Source: SIG701 sp045611685
GTDB taxonomy: Bacteria; Bacillota; Clostridia; Oscillospirales; CAG-272
Reading direction: 5' to 3'
NCBI GenBank assembly: GCA_045611685.1
Contig: JAZKXO010000079.1
Location: forward strand, 186,001 to 250,000
DNA length: 64,000 nt
In this document: positions 45,373 to 54,085 of the stretch, one piece after another
Position numbering within the stretch: the first letter of the stretch is position 1
Layout of the letters: the number at the start of each line of letters is the position of its first letter
Made by a program: the position numbers and the translations under genes
Notes under the pieces: generated by a model
Told to the model about the DNA's origin: nothing
The model's database searches: none
The model's input: only the letters and a program-made list of their open reading frames with translations

Positions 45373-45531
45373 TTATTCTAAGATACAGATATCAATATTA
45401 CCCTTTTCCTGCCATAGATTCGCCGGGATCACACGGATCAAATCGGCTTTTCCGGCAGTATACGCGCCCACTCCTTTGGGCGAGGCATCCGCGTAACCGT
45501 CCCGCGTTTCAGCCGAGAAACGCTCATACGT
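45373..45531 (-). other. Open frame without start codon between argC and argJ, possible gene remnant
   Basis: Directly after the argC stop, in another frame, about 50 codons stay open with codon use like neighbouring genes, including DGYADASPKGVGAYTAGKAD and ending NIDICILE. There is no ATG or spaced ribosome-binding site. It may be a decayed gene end or chance. The 203-base gap is long for this otherwise tight operon. Confidence 0.3.
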
Positions 45532-46462
45532 TCAGTCCGGTTTCCATCGGCAGACCGAACACAAGGTTCAGACACTGGACAGCCGCACCGGACGCACCTT
45601 TTCCGAGGTTATCAAAATGGGAGATGAGAAGAATCCGTTCTTCGTTGCCGCTGACGGCGATCTTCATACTGTCAATACCTGCCAAGGGATTGGCGGCTAC
45701 GAATCCGCCCGCGAGAATGGATTCATCGTACGAAACGAGGCCGTCCGTATACGTACGGCGGTATGCGTCTTTGATCGCCTCGACCGTTGCGCCCTCGGCG
45801 AGCTGATCGGCAAACACCGGCACCGTTACGGTCATACCTGCGTAATAGTCCGAAACGATGGGGCAGAAGATCGGCGCACGGGAAAGCCCCGTGATCGCCA
45901 TCATTTCCGGCAGATGCTTGTGCGTCTGTCCGAGCGCGTACTGTCTCGGCGAATCGAGCGCCGCTTCACGCCCGTCCGCTTCATACTGTGCGATCATCTT
46001 TTTGCCGCCGCCGCTGTACCCTGTGATAGAATGACAGGTGAGCGCGGCATCCGCCGGCAAAACTCCCGCTTTCACAAGCGGATACACGAGTGATATAAAT
46101 CCGGACGCGTGGCACCCGGGTACGGCAATCCGACGGGATGTACGGATTTTCGCCTCGCTCTCGGGGGAAAGCTCCGGAAAACCGTACGCCCAGGCGGGGC
46201 TCGTGCGGTGTGCGGTGGAGGTATCAATCAAAATGACGTCCGAACCCTCCGCCAAGGCGGCAGATTCACGCGCCGCATCGTCGGGCAGACAAAGGAACGC
46301 AGCATCCGCTTTGTGAAGCGCCTCTCTGCGGGCATCGGGATCTTTTCTGACGTCATCGGGAAGCACGATCATCTCGATATCGTCTCTCGCCGAGAGGCGT
46401 TCAAAAATGCGAAGACCGGTAGTCCCTTCCCGTCCATCTATGAAGACTGTTTTTTTAGACAT
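45524..46462 (-). CDS. argC: N-acetyl-gamma-glutamyl-phosphate reductase, short (type 2) form
   Basis: ArgC reduces acetylglutamyl phosphate with NADPH. At 312 residues it is the compact type, whose start reads VFIDGREGTTGLRIFERL. The catalytic cysteine is in VAVPGCHASGFISLVYP. HITGYSGGG-like SITGYSGGGKKMI, HKHLPEMMAITGL and the ending DNLGKGASGAAVQCLNLVFGL are characteristic. I chose ATG 46462, about 12 bases after AAGGAGC. It is the first gene of the arginine operon. Confidence 0.95.
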   Translation of the reverse strand: MSKKTVFIDGREGTTGLRIFERLSARDDIEMIVLPDDVRKDPDARREALHKADAAFLCLPDDAARESAALAEGSDVILIDTSTAHRTSPAWAYGFPELSPESEAKIRTSRRIAVPGCHASGFISLVYPLVKAGVLPADAALTCHSITGYSGGGKKMIAQYEADGREAALDSPRQYALGQTHKHLPEMMAITGLSRAPIFCPIVSDYYAGMTVTVPVFADQLAEGATVEAIKDAYRRTYTDGLVSYDESILAGGFVAANPLAGIDSMKIAVSGNEERILLISHFDNLGKGASGAAVQCLNLVFGLPMETGLNV

Positions 46463-46478
46463 TGAAAACGCAAAGCTC

Positions 46479-46496
46479 CTTGAATAAATATTCAAA
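46479..46496 (-). promoter_or_regulatory. ARG box (ArgR/AhrC operator) in the argC leader
   Basis: CTTGAATAAATATTCAAA fits the ARG consensus (TGAATWWWWATTCA core) exactly. It lies between the start site and argC. A weaker site, TAGAATGCATATTTAAT (46562-46578), lies upstream of the -35, so ArgR could bridge both and repress when arginine is plentiful. Confidence 0.85.
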
Positions 46497-46518
46497 AGAA
46501 TCAAACAAATATGCAACA

Positions 46519-46547
46519 ATTATACATCAAAAAGCGGTAAATGTCAA
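46519..46547 (-). promoter_or_regulatory. Arginine operon promoter
   Basis: On the minus strand TTGACA (46542-46547) and TATAAT (46519-46524), both exact, are spaced by 17 bp. The start is near 46512. Confidence 0.88.
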
Positions 46548-46601
46548 GAGATTTCTATAAATAGAATGCATATTTAATAAAAAATCCACCCCTTCACGCA
46601 A

Positions 46602-46637
46602 AAAAGAACGGGCTTTTTTCATAAAGACCGTTCTTTT
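46602..46637 (-). terminator. Terminator of the small membrane protein gene at 46692
   Basis: AAAAGAACGG and CCGTTCTTTT pair around a loop of about 16 bases; on the minus strand it ends in a T run. Confidence 0.65.
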
Positions 46638-46691
46638 AGCATTTACGCACACGGAAAATTGTGCTATAATGATTGTGCGGATGTATAAAAT

Positions 46692-46889
46692 TCATTCGCT
46701 CAGGCGTTCTGCCACAGCCGTGACAGCGGCACCCAGCAGTACCGCCAGAGCGGCGATACCCACCATAGAGAATCCGTTCCCTTTCACGGTACACACGAAT
46801 AAAAGATACCCGAGAAGGCCTGCCGCCACCCCCCAGTACGTCCAGCGGATCTCACGGTTTTCCCGGCCGTTTCTTTCCATCCCTTTCAT
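46692..46889 (-). CDS. Small membrane protein with two helices (65 aa)
   Basis: GGAGG lies a few bases before the ATG. A charged start (MKGMERNGRENREIRWTYW) is followed by GVAAGLLGYLLFVCTV and GFSMVGIAALAVLLGAAVTAVA, two helices with a short polar turn. The second is Gly/Ala rich and could pack closely. I recognise no family. It sits alone between the arginine operon and the divergent WYL regulator. Confidence 0.7.
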   Translation of the reverse strand: MKGMERNGRENREIRWTYWGVAAGLLGYLLFVCTVKGNGFSMVGIAALAVLLGAAVTAVAERLSE

Positions 46890-47027
46890 TTTGTATCCTC
46901 CTGTTTCGTTTCATTATTTGGGGATTCCCCTCTCTCTTACACATATAGGATACCACGAACGCTGTCCGATAAACGGGACTCGACGAGTGCACTTCTGATT
47001 TTACATTTTTCGCCGGAGGTTTTCGTT

Positions 47028-48005
47028 ATGCCGAAAAACGAACATCAAAAACTAAAGCTTCTCTATCTCAAAAAAATTCTGGAAGAGCAGACGGACGAAG
47101 CACATCCCTTGACGATGGCAGAGATTCTCCAAGCTCTCGCTGAACACGGCATCACCGCAGAGCGAAAAAGCATTTACGACGATCTCGACTCCCTCCGTGA
47201 TTTCGGCGTGGATATTGAAAAAACGCAAGCGCGCATCCCCGGCTATTACATGGCGTCCCGCACGCTGGAACTGCCCGAACTAAAGCTCCTCGTGGATGCG
47301 GTACAATCCTCGAAATTTATCACGCATAAAAAAAGCGCGGAGCTGATCCGCAAACTCGAAGGATTCACGAGCACGCACGAGGCGCGCAGTCTGTCCCGTC
47401 AGGTTTACGTCGCCAACCGCGTGAAGAATATGAACGAAAGCATCTACTACACCGTGGACTATATCCACGAAGCGATGCAGAAAAACGTGCAGATCTCCTT
47501 TCAGTATTTTGAGTGGAATATGTACAAAGAACGCGTTCTCCGCCGCGACGGAAAGCGGTACACCGTAAGTCCGTGGGCGCTTACCTGGGAGGACGAGAAC
47601 TACTATCTTCTCGCCCACGAAGCCGAAAGCGGCATGATCAAGCATTTTCGCGTGGATAAGATTTTGAAAATCGAAGTGACAAAAACGCCCCGCGACGGTG
47701 CATCGTATTTTTCGGGATTTGACACGGGAGAATTCTCCCGCAAGGTATTCGGTATGTTCGGCGGAGAGGAAATGCTGACCGTTCTTCGCTGCGACGCATC
47801 TCTCGCCGGCGTGATCCTCGACCGCTTCGGCACGGATACGCGTCTCATTCCGGGCGACGGCGTGTTCACCGTAGCCGTAAACGTGATCGTAAGTCCGCAG
47901 TTTCTTTCCTGGATCGCCGGCTTCGGGGATAAGATCTACATCGAATCGCCTGATTGTGTGCGCGAGTCTCTCAGGGATTTAGTGAAAAAAATACCGCTTT
48001 GTTGA
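47028..48005 (+). CDS. WYL-domain transcriptional regulator
   Basis: The N-terminal 90 residues form a winged helix (LTMAEILQALAEHGITAERKSIYDDLDSLRDFG). Residues about 140-220 form the WYL domain: ISFQYFEWN and RYTVSPWALTWEDENYYLLAHEAESGMIKHFRVDKI. The C-terminal part is the WCX extension ending SLRDLVKKIPLC. WYL domains bind nucleic acid or nucleotides and are often linked to DNA damage or defence, but the immediate partner here is cca, a housekeeping gene 36 bases downstream. GGAGG precedes the ATG. Confidence 0.92.
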   Translation: MPKNEHQKLKLLYLKKILEEQTDEAHPLTMAEILQALAEHGITAERKSIYDDLDSLRDFGVDIEKTQARIPGYYMASRTLELPELKLLVDAVQSSKFITHKKSAELIRKLEGFTSTHEARSLSRQVYVANRVKNMNESIYYTVDYIHEAMQKNVQISFQYFEWNMYKERVLRRDGKRYTVSPWALTWEDENYYLLAHEAESGMIKHFRVDKILKIEVTKTPRDGASYFSGFDTGEFSRKVFGMFGGEEMLTVLRCDASLAGVILDRFGTDTRLIPGDGVFTVAVNVIVSPQFLSWIAGFGDKIYIESPDCVRESLRDLVKKIPLC

Positions 48006-48041
48006 AAAGCAGTAAATCAAACAGAGAAAGGAGAATCGGTG

Positions 48042-49247
48042 ATGCAGTTTCCGTCATACGTCCTTTTAATGATCGAAAAACTGACCGAAGCAGGATTTAA
48101 GGCGTACGCCGTGGGCGGATGCGTGCGCGACACACTCCTCGGCCGTGAACCGTCGGACTGGGATATCACGACCTCGGCTTTGCCCGAAGAAACGATCCGC
48201 GTGTTCGATAAAGCGCCGTTCTCCGTCCGCGTAGATAACGGAATCCGCCACGGCACCGTTACGGTGATTCTTAACGGCAACGCATCGGAGATCACCACGT
48301 TCCGCACGGAGGGCGCGTACAGCGATCACCGTCGGCCGGACACGGTTACGTTCGTTCCCAATGTGGAAGACGATCTCGCGCGGCGGGATTTCACCGTAAA
48401 CGCTATGGCGGCATCCCCGACGAAAGACGGCACCTTTACCCTCATTGATCCTTTCGGAGGCAAGGATGATCTTCGGGAGGGCATCCTTCGATGCGTAGGC
48501 GCGCCCGAGAAACGCTTGACAGAGGATGCGCTCCGCATTCTCCGCGGCATGCGATTTGCCGCCCGATACGGTTTCACGGTAGAAGGAAAAACCGCCGACG
48601 CTATGCACAAATGTGCAAATCTTCTTCTCAAAATTGCACCCGAGCGAATCGGCGATGAACTCCGCGATATTCTGAAAGCGCCCCACTGTGCGGGCATTCT
48701 TGAAGATTTCGCGGATATTGCCGAGATCATTCTTCCGGGATGTGCGGCAAACCGCGCGCGTGCGCTTTTGGGGAATGCTGTATCCCCCGCCGTGCGCCTT
48801 GCCTGCCTTTTGTCCGACTGCACGCCCGCGCACGCCGAAGCCCTTCTCCTCCGCTACGGATTCGGCACGGCGGAGGCGAAAAAGATCGCCTCGTATCTCT
48901 CCATGAAGGATGGCGATCTTGCCCGACAGAACGTCCTTTGCCACATCGCGGATCTGTTCGGCGAGGCGGGGATCTCGGAATTCTTCTCTTTCCGACAAGC
49001 GCTTTCACCCGAAGACAAGAAAATACCCGACGCAGAGGCGACCGCCGCCGCCCTCTTCACACCGGGTGTATGTTATAACGTTTCCACTCTCGCCGTCGGC
49101 GGCAAGGATCTGACGGGGGAAGGATTCCCCACCGGTCCCCTCATCGGTCGGATTCTTAAATCCCTAACCGAGCGCGTGATCGCCGGTGAGATTCCCAACG
49201 ATCGGGATGCGCTTCTTGCGGCGGCGCGTATGTTGAAAAATCAGTAA
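48042..49247 (+). CDS. cca: CCA tRNA nucleotidyltransferase
   Basis: Cca adds or repairs the CCA end of tRNAs. The 401 residues start VLLMIEKLTEAGFKAYAVGGCVRDTLLGREPSDWDITTSALPE with the two catalytic aspartates in DWDITT. RRDFTVNAMA, IDPFGGKDDL, LTEDALRILRGMRFAARYGF and the ERIGDEL segment are all present. I chose ATG 48042, 8 bases after AAAGGAG, over the GTG at 48039. All three tRNA genes in this window already encode CCA, so the role here is likely repair. It overlaps the convergent recombinase gene by 7 bases. Confidence 0.96.
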   Translation: MQFPSYVLLMIEKLTEAGFKAYAVGGCVRDTLLGREPSDWDITTSALPEETIRVFDKAPFSVRVDNGIRHGTVTVILNGNASEITTFRTEGAYSDHRRPDTVTFVPNVEDDLARRDFTVNAMAASPTKDGTFTLIDPFGGKDDLREGILRCVGAPEKRLTEDALRILRGMRFAARYGFTVEGKTADAMHKCANLLLKIAPERIGDELRDILKAPHCAGILEDFADIAEIILPGCAANRARALLGNAVSPAVRLACLLSDCTPAHAEALLLRYGFGTAEAKKIASYLSMKDGDLARQNVLCHIADLFGEAGISEFFSFRQALSPEDKKIPDAEATAAALFTPGVCYNVSTLAVGGKDLTGEGFPTGPLIGRILKSLTERVIAGEIPNDRDALLAAARMLKNQ

Positions 49248-50290
49248 TCGGAATCATCTGACGGCTCGTCCACCTCGGCGAGCCGTTTCTTTTTCGGCTG
49301 GATCGACACCGCCGCCAGCGGATTTTCCGACATGGCGTCCTCCATGCCTTTATCGCTCACGTGCGTGTAGATCTGGGTGGTGGTCAGCTGCTCGTGCCCG
49401 AGGATATCCTTCAGAACACGGATATCCACCTTGCCCGTCTGGTACATGAGCGTTGCCGCCGTATGACGGAGTTTATGGGTAGAGTAATTTTTGTATTCAA
49501 GTCCCGCGGCGCGGAGATATTTTTTCACCATCCACTGGACGGTCTTGACGCTGATCCCTTTCCCCTGGCGGCTGACGAACAGCATATCGCCCTCTCCCTG
49601 TTTCGTTACGATCGCACGGCGGATCGGCAGATAGGCGAGAAGGGCCTCTTTGCACGCATCGTTTAGGTAAACGACGCGCTCTTTCGCACCTTTACCGACG
49701 ACACGCATAGAGCGAAGATTCGGATCAATATCCGCAAAGCGGATGCCGCAGAGCTCCGAAAGGCGGAGCCCGCAGTTGAGAAACAAGGTAAGAATCGCGT
49801 AATCGCGGGCGCGTGAGGTCGAATCCGTATCCGACTGCACGGCAGTCAGAAGCGACACGCTCTCATCCACGGACAGGTGCTTTGGAAGCTGCCGTTTCTG
49901 TTTCGGGGATTCGATATTGGCCGCAGGGCTGTTTTCCATAAGCCCCCGCTTCACCGTGAGATACTTATAAAACATCCGTATCGCGCAAAGCTTACGGGAC
50001 TTGGCGCTGTTCTCGTTGCCGCGTCCCTCTCCCACATAAAAGAGAAATTCATAAATCTCAAGCGTTGTAACCGATTCAAAAAACGCGAGATCGAGATGGG
50101 AGAACGGAACGTCCTTCAAAGTTTCGACAGTCGGCTTGCCTCCCTCACGCGTGACGATCAGGTAACGGCAGAACGTTCTGAGATCAAACAGATATTCGCT
50201 GACCGTTTTCGGTGAGCACCCTTGGATCGACTGCTTATACGCGGCAAATTCCCGCACGAGCTTCGGATATTCGCTGATAACCTGTGCCAT
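49241..50290 (-). CDS. Tyrosine recombinase, XerC/XerD type
   Basis: The 349 residues have an N-terminal SAM-like core-binding domain (about 5-125) and the catalytic domain with the set R-K-H-R-H-Y: LNCGLRLSELCG, KGAKERVV, HKLRHTAATLM, LGHEQLTTTQIYTH. The C-terminal tail KKKRLAEVDEPSDDSDY is an extension. Length and context fit a housekeeping dimer-resolution recombinase more than a phage integrase. It is the only site-specific recombinase in the window, about 22 kb from the tRNA-Gln cassettes. AAGGAAAC precedes the ATG. Confidence 0.9.
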   Translation of the reverse strand: MAQVISEYPKLVREFAAYKQSIQGCSPKTVSEYLFDLRTFCRYLIVTREGGKPTVETLKDVPFSHLDLAFFESVTTLEIYEFLFYVGEGRGNENSAKSRKLCAIRMFYKYLTVKRGLMENSPAANIESPKQKRQLPKHLSVDESVSLLTAVQSDTDSTSRARDYAILTLFLNCGLRLSELCGIRFADIDPNLRSMRVVGKGAKERVVYLNDACKEALLAYLPIRRAIVTKQGEGDMLFVSRQGKGISVKTVQWMVKKYLRAAGLEYKNYSTHKLRHTAATLMYQTGKVDIRVLKDILGHEQLTTTQIYTHVSDKGMEDAMSENPLAAVSIQPKKKRLAEVDEPSDDSDY

Positions 50291-50391
50291 ATCTCCGTTT
50301 CCTTTCCCGGTGTTTTCACATTTCCTATCCTCTATTATACAACGAATATTATGTTTTTAATGGATAGATTGTAAATTTTCACTCCCATCGC

Positions 50392-50420
50392 TTGTATTAC
50401 GGGGATTTTTTATATACAAT
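50392..50420 (+). promoter_or_regulatory. Promoter of the membrane protein gene at 50502
   Basis: TTGTAT (50392-50397) and TACAAT (50415-50420) are spaced by 17 bp. Confidence 0.6.
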
Positions 50421-50474
50421 ATAGGTATCGGAGCAAACGACGCTCCCTTATTTTACGATGAACGTGAAAGGAAC

Positions 50475-50493
50475 GCGCGGTATCCGACCGCGC
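50475..50493 (+). promoter_or_regulatory. Hairpin between ribosome-binding site and start codon
   Basis: GCGCGGT and ACCGCGC pair around ATCCG. It stands between GAAAGGA (50466-50472) and ATG 50502. When folded, the apparent 29-base gap becomes about 10 bases, the normal spacing. Confidence 0.5.
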
Positions 50494-50501
50494 ACACCTC
50501 T

Positions 50502-51065
50502 ATGCTGAATTTTTTCCGCGAACATTCCCGCACCATTATGCGTCTTACATCCAATCAGTTCGGCGCGGCCTTTTTAGCGATTGCGCTCGGACTTGCCGTC
50601 CCCAGTGAGAATATGCAGCTGCTTTTCTGGACGAGCATCTTCTCCGTCGGCTTCATCCTGTATCTCAATCACACGGTCGTGTGGGAAGAAGGTGCAAAAA
50701 GCCGTATCCGTGTGGATGCCGGCCGTGAAAGGTACAATCCCCTGACCGGTCTCTGGATAGGCATCGCCGCGTCTCTCCCGAATATCATCCTCGGCGTGCT
50801 CACCGCCGTCGGCTTCTTTCTCGGTAATCCCGAAGGCCTTCTCGGCTGGTCCTTTGCCGCAAAGCTCTCCGACATCACGGGAGCGATTGCATTCCTCTGG
50901 CAGGGTATGTATATCGGTATCATCCGCTACATCTTCCCCACGAGCACGTACATCTACCTCGCCATACCGATCCCCGTTATCCTCGGCTGTTTTGTCAGCT
51001 ACTGGCTCGGACTTTGCCAGTGGCGGCTCATAAAGCAGAAAAAGAAGCCTGCAGCAAAAAAATAA
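50502..51065 (+). CDS. Hypothetical polytopic membrane protein (187 aa)
   Basis: Four to five helices are visible: FGAAFLAIALGLAV, LLFWTSIFSVGFILYL, LWIGIAASLPNIILGVLTAVGFFLG, GAIAFLWQGMYIGIIRYIF and YLAIPIPVILGCFVSYWLGLCQW. The start MLNFFREHSRTIMRL is amphipathic and basic, and the tail LIKQKKKPAAKK is cytoplasmic by the positive-inside rule. I recognise no family. It is monocistronic between its promoter and a strong terminator. Confidence 0.8.
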   Translation: MLNFFREHSRTIMRLTSNQFGAAFLAIALGLAVPSENMQLLFWTSIFSVGFILYLNHTVVWEEGAKSRIRVDAGRERYNPLTGLWIGIAASLPNIILGVLTAVGFFLGNPEGLLGWSFAAKLSDITGAIAFLWQGMYIGIIRYIFPTSTYIYLAIPIPVILGCFVSYWLGLCQWRLIKQKKKPAAKK

Positions 51066-51071
51066 CGCACT

Positions 51072-51099
51072 AAAAAGCACGCCTCTCGGCGTGCTTTTT
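51072..51099 (+). terminator. Terminator after the membrane protein at 50502
   Basis: AAAAAGCACGCC and GGCGTGCTTTTT pair around TCTC. Confidence 0.9.
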
Positions 51100-51165
51100 C
51101 ATATTAACGACGGCATCGGCGTATAGATGGAATAAAACGTACGATTTATCTCTCGGAGGTATTCT

Positions 51166-51924
51166 ATGAAAGCCTCGGCTTCAAGGCGCCGCTATCTGTC
51201 GGATTTTTTCTGTTTCGCTCTCATATTCGCGATGTCATCCGTTTTCGTTTTCGCCGCCGCTTTGCGTATCACGGGATTTACGGCAGTGCACACGGCCGCT
51301 GATACCGAAGAGACTTCCCCGATCGTCATTGTGCTCGATCCCGGACACGGCGGCGAGGACGGCGGTGCGTCGGGGGCGGACGGCACCGTCGAGAAGGATC
51401 TTAACCTCACGGTTGCCAAAGCCGTGGGCGAAATTCTCACCGCCGCCGGCTACGACGTACGCCTTACCCGTACGGACGACAGACTGCTTTACGACCTGTA
51501 CGGTGATCTTTCCGATTATACGGGCCACAAGAAAACGTACGATCTCAGAAACCGCCTCCGTTTTGCAAGAGAGGCAGATGCGGATCTATTCGTCAGCATC
51601 CATATGAACAAATTCCCCGAGGAAAAATACAAAGGTCTTCAGGTGTATTACTCTCCCGGAGCGGCGGAGAGCCAAACGATTGCCGACACGGTACAAAATT
51701 ACGCAAAGCTATATCTCCAAAAAGACAACACCCGCGTAACAAAGCGCGCTTCATCAGCTATTTATCTACTCTCGCGCGCCGAAATGCCCGCAATCATGAT
51801 CGAATGCGGCTTCCTCTCAAACGAGGCGGAGCTACAAAACCTCACCGACTCCGTCTATCAAAAACAGTTGGCGCTTACGATCGCCGCGGCAATCGCGGAG
51901 AGCACGGGAGGAATAGGCGCGTAG
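51166..51924 (+). CDS. cwlD: N-acetylmuramoyl-L-alanine amidase, CwlD-like
   Basis: The 252 residues have an N-terminal helix (FFCFALIFAMSSVFVFAAALRI) and an Amidase_3 domain. Zinc ligands appear in VIVLDPGHGGEDGGASG, the glutamate near TVEKDLNL, VSIHMNKF, and the catalytic glutamate in IMIECGFLSN. The single-domain, N-terminally anchored form of this size matches CwlD, which in spore formers cleaves side chains to allow muramic-delta-lactam in the cortex. It is the clearest sporulation-linked gene here. ATG follows TCGGAGG. radA follows but appears separate. Confidence 0.88.
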   Translation: MKASASRRRYLSDFFCFALIFAMSSVFVFAAALRITGFTAVHTAADTEETSPIVIVLDPGHGGEDGGASGADGTVEKDLNLTVAKAVGEILTAAGYDVRLTRTDDRLLYDLYGDLSDYTGHKKTYDLRNRLRFAREADADLFVSIHMNKFPEEKYKGLQVYYSPGAAESQTIADTVQNYAKLYLQKDNTRVTKRASSAIYLLSRAEMPAIMIECGFLSNEAELQNLTDSVYQKQLALTIAAAIAESTGGIGA

Positions 51925-52006
51925 TCCCCTTGCTTTATTTTAGGGATTGGTGTATAATGATAAAAAGAGAATTTTGATGAAGAAGATCAAAAGGACGAAG
52001 GTAAAG

Positions 52007-53419
52007 ATGAAAACACCGAAAAAAGTTTTTGTATGCACGGAATGTGATGCGCAAAGCCCGAAATGGTACGGCGTCTGCCCTGCCTGCGGCACGTGGAATA
52101 CGCTCGTTGAGGAAACGTACTCAACGCCCGCTCCGGGCAGAGGGGGTGCATCTCGTCCGTCTGGCGTGCGCTCCCATGCCGTCCCCATCGACGAGCTCGC
52201 AAAAGAAGACTGCACTCGCACGGTAACAGGCATAAAGGAACTGGACCGCGTACTGGGCGGCGGCCTTGTCGAAGGCTCCGTCGTTCTTCTGGCGGGTGAG
52301 CCGGGCATCGGCAAATCTACGCTCCTTATGCAGCTGTGCGGTGCGCTCGGGAACGAGAAAAAGATTCTGTACGTCTCCGGCGAGGAATCGCGCCCGCAGC
52401 TCAAAATGCGTGCTCAGCGGCTCGGAACCGAAGGCGCGAAGATCATGCTTCTCACCGAAACGGATCTTGACACGATTCTGAATGAATACGATCGCGTACA
52501 GCCCGAAATTCTTATCGCCGATTCTATCCAGACAATCTACTCGGCAAACGCCGCCTCCGCACCCGGCAGTATAACGCAGGTGCGCGAGTGTGCAGGTGCT
52601 CTTATGGGGCGGGCAAAAGCCGACGGCACGTCGATCATCATTGTCGGACACGTAAACAAAGAGGGCGGCATCGCCGGCCCGAAGGTGCTCGAACATATGG
52701 TGGATGCGGTTCTGTATTTCGAAGGCGACCGCACGCAGCCGCACCGTATCGTACGGGCGGCGAAAAACCGCTACGGTTCGACCAACGAGATCGGCGTTTT
52801 CCAGATGGACGACAAGGGGCTTACCGAGGTAGAAAATCCATCTGCCATGCTCCTTCTCGAACGTCCGCTTAACGTATCAGGCAGCTGCGCCGTATGCACA
52901 ATGGAAGGCTCGCGCCCGATCATCGCGGAAATTCAAGCGCTCGTAACACCGACGACCTTCCCTGCGCCCCGCCGCACCTCGAACGGCATTGATTACAACC
53001 GGATGTGTCTTCTCCTTGCCGTTTTGGAAAAACGGCTCGGACTACGCTTTTCTGCCTGCGACGTGTATCTGAACGTCATCGGCGGACTTCGCATTGACGA
53101 CCCGGGCGCGGACGCGGCAGTCGCGCTCGCTCTCATCTCGAGCCTCAGAGACATCGTGATTCCGCCGAATCTCATCGCCATGGGCGAGATCGGCCTTGCG
53201 GGCGAATTCCGTACAGTTACGTCTGCCGCCCAAAGAGTAAAAGAAGCTTCGCGCCTCGGCTTCACGAGGATCGCCTTGCCGAAGCGCTGCATAAACGATT
53301 CTCTCACGAAAACATCCGATGCGTCGCTCCTCTCGCTCTCAGGCATCTACGATGCGCTTATGCTCCTCGGAGACGCGAAAAAGACCGATTCGCACTCAGC
53401 TTATGCAAACGCCAAATAA
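52007..53419 (+). CDS. radA: DNA repair protein RadA
   Basis: RadA is a RecA-like branch-migration helicase. The zinc finger is CTECDAQSPKWYGVCPAC at residues 8-25. Walker A is GEPGIGKSTLLMQ, the RadA signature is KNRYGSTNE (usually KNRFG), and a Lon-like P domain follows (GLRIDDPGADAAVALALISS). Starts at 52007 (MKTPKKVFVC, 470 residues) and 51977 both fit; the first gives the usual RadA N-terminus with GAAGG 5 bases away. A terminator follows. Confidence 0.95.
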   Translation: MKTPKKVFVCTECDAQSPKWYGVCPACGTWNTLVEETYSTPAPGRGGASRPSGVRSHAVPIDELAKEDCTRTVTGIKELDRVLGGGLVEGSVVLLAGEPGIGKSTLLMQLCGALGNEKKILYVSGEESRPQLKMRAQRLGTEGAKIMLLTETDLDTILNEYDRVQPEILIADSIQTIYSANAASAPGSITQVRECAGALMGRAKADGTSIIIVGHVNKEGGIAGPKVLEHMVDAVLYFEGDRTQPHRIVRAAKNRYGSTNEIGVFQMDDKGLTEVENPSAMLLLERPLNVSGSCAVCTMEGSRPIIAEIQALVTPTTFPAPRRTSNGIDYNRMCLLLAVLEKRLGLRFSACDVYLNVIGGLRIDDPGADAAVALALISSLRDIVIPPNLIAMGEIGLAGEFRTVTSAAQRVKEASRLGFTRIALPKRCINDSLTKTSDASLLSLSGIYDALMLLGDAKKTDSHSAYANAK

Positions 53420-53442
53420 TCTCGTTTCTTCTGCAAACGCAA

Positions 53443-53477
53443 AAAACCGGAATCCGATTCGATCGGATTCCGGTTTT
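53443..53477. terminator. Terminator shared by radA and the nitroreductase gene
   Basis: AAAACCGGAATCCGAT pairs with ATCGGATTCCGGTTTT around a 3-base centre. Flanking A and T runs make it bidirectional. Confidence 0.9.
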
Positions 53478-53483
53478 CATGTT

Positions 53484-54062
53484 TCAGATGAGAATATCTT
53501 CAAGAGCGCGCTTTGGGACGTGGTGAACGCCCTGATCGTCCCTGAAATATGTGGTGCTTTCACCCTGCCCCGCCGTTTCGAGAACGACCGTTTCATCAGG
53601 CTTACCGATCGCCAAAACGAGAACCGGCGCGAGATGCTCGGCCAGGCCAAGATCCTTCGCTATCCCCGCACGATCAAAGCTTCCGATCATACAGCCGCCG
53701 AGACCGAGTTCGGCAGCGAGAAGGAGGATCGTCTGCGCGGCGATTCCTACGTCCGTCGCAGACGTATTCTCTGCTGGATTGACGGTTTTGTCATGGCAGA
53801 TCACGATCGCCGCGGTCGGCTCGTGCCCCTCGGGCGGGAAATGCCATTTTGGGAGCGCCGCCGCCCATTTTGTGTGCAAAAGCACCTTTTTCATATCCTC
53901 GGGCGTACAGCAGAGGCGGTAACGGAGAGGCTGACGGTTGGCGGCGGAGGGGCAAATTCGAGCAGCCTCAACGAGAGTGCGAAGCTCCTCCTCCGTTACG
54001 GCATGTGCCGCATCGAAAGAGCGATAACTTCTGTTTTTGAGAACGAGATCGTAGATTCCCAT
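53484..54062 (-). CDS. Nitroreductase-family FMN oxidoreductase
   Basis: The 192 residues start IYDLVLKNRSYRSFDAAHAVTEEEL, the FMN-binding RSYR of this family. ICPSAANRQPLRYRL gives the second FMN contact, and SATDVGIAAQTILLLAAELGLGGCMIGSFD the third. The dimeric flavoprotein reduces quinones or nitro compounds, but the natural substrate is unknown. GGAGG lies 5 bases before ATG 54062. It is 23 bases downstream of truB and may be the last gene of the rbfA-nrnA-truB transcript. Confidence 0.9.
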   Translation of the reverse strand: MGIYDLVLKNRSYRSFDAAHAVTEEELRTLVEAARICPSAANRQPLRYRLCCTPEDMKKVLLHTKWAAALPKWHFPPEGHEPTAAIVICHDKTVNPAENTSATDVGIAAQTILLLAAELGLGGCMIGSFDRAGIAKDLGLAEHLAPVLVLAIGKPDETVVLETAGQGESTTYFRDDQGVHHVPKRALEDILI

Positions 54063-54085
54063 ATTAACCTCCGATGGATGCAAAA

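Noticed and set aside
49241..50290. Xer-type recombinase as the integrase of the tRNA-Gln array
   Set aside because: It lies about 22 kb away between housekeeping genes, has housekeeping Xer length, and no att-like repeat lies next to it. A role in trans cannot be excluded but is not supported.
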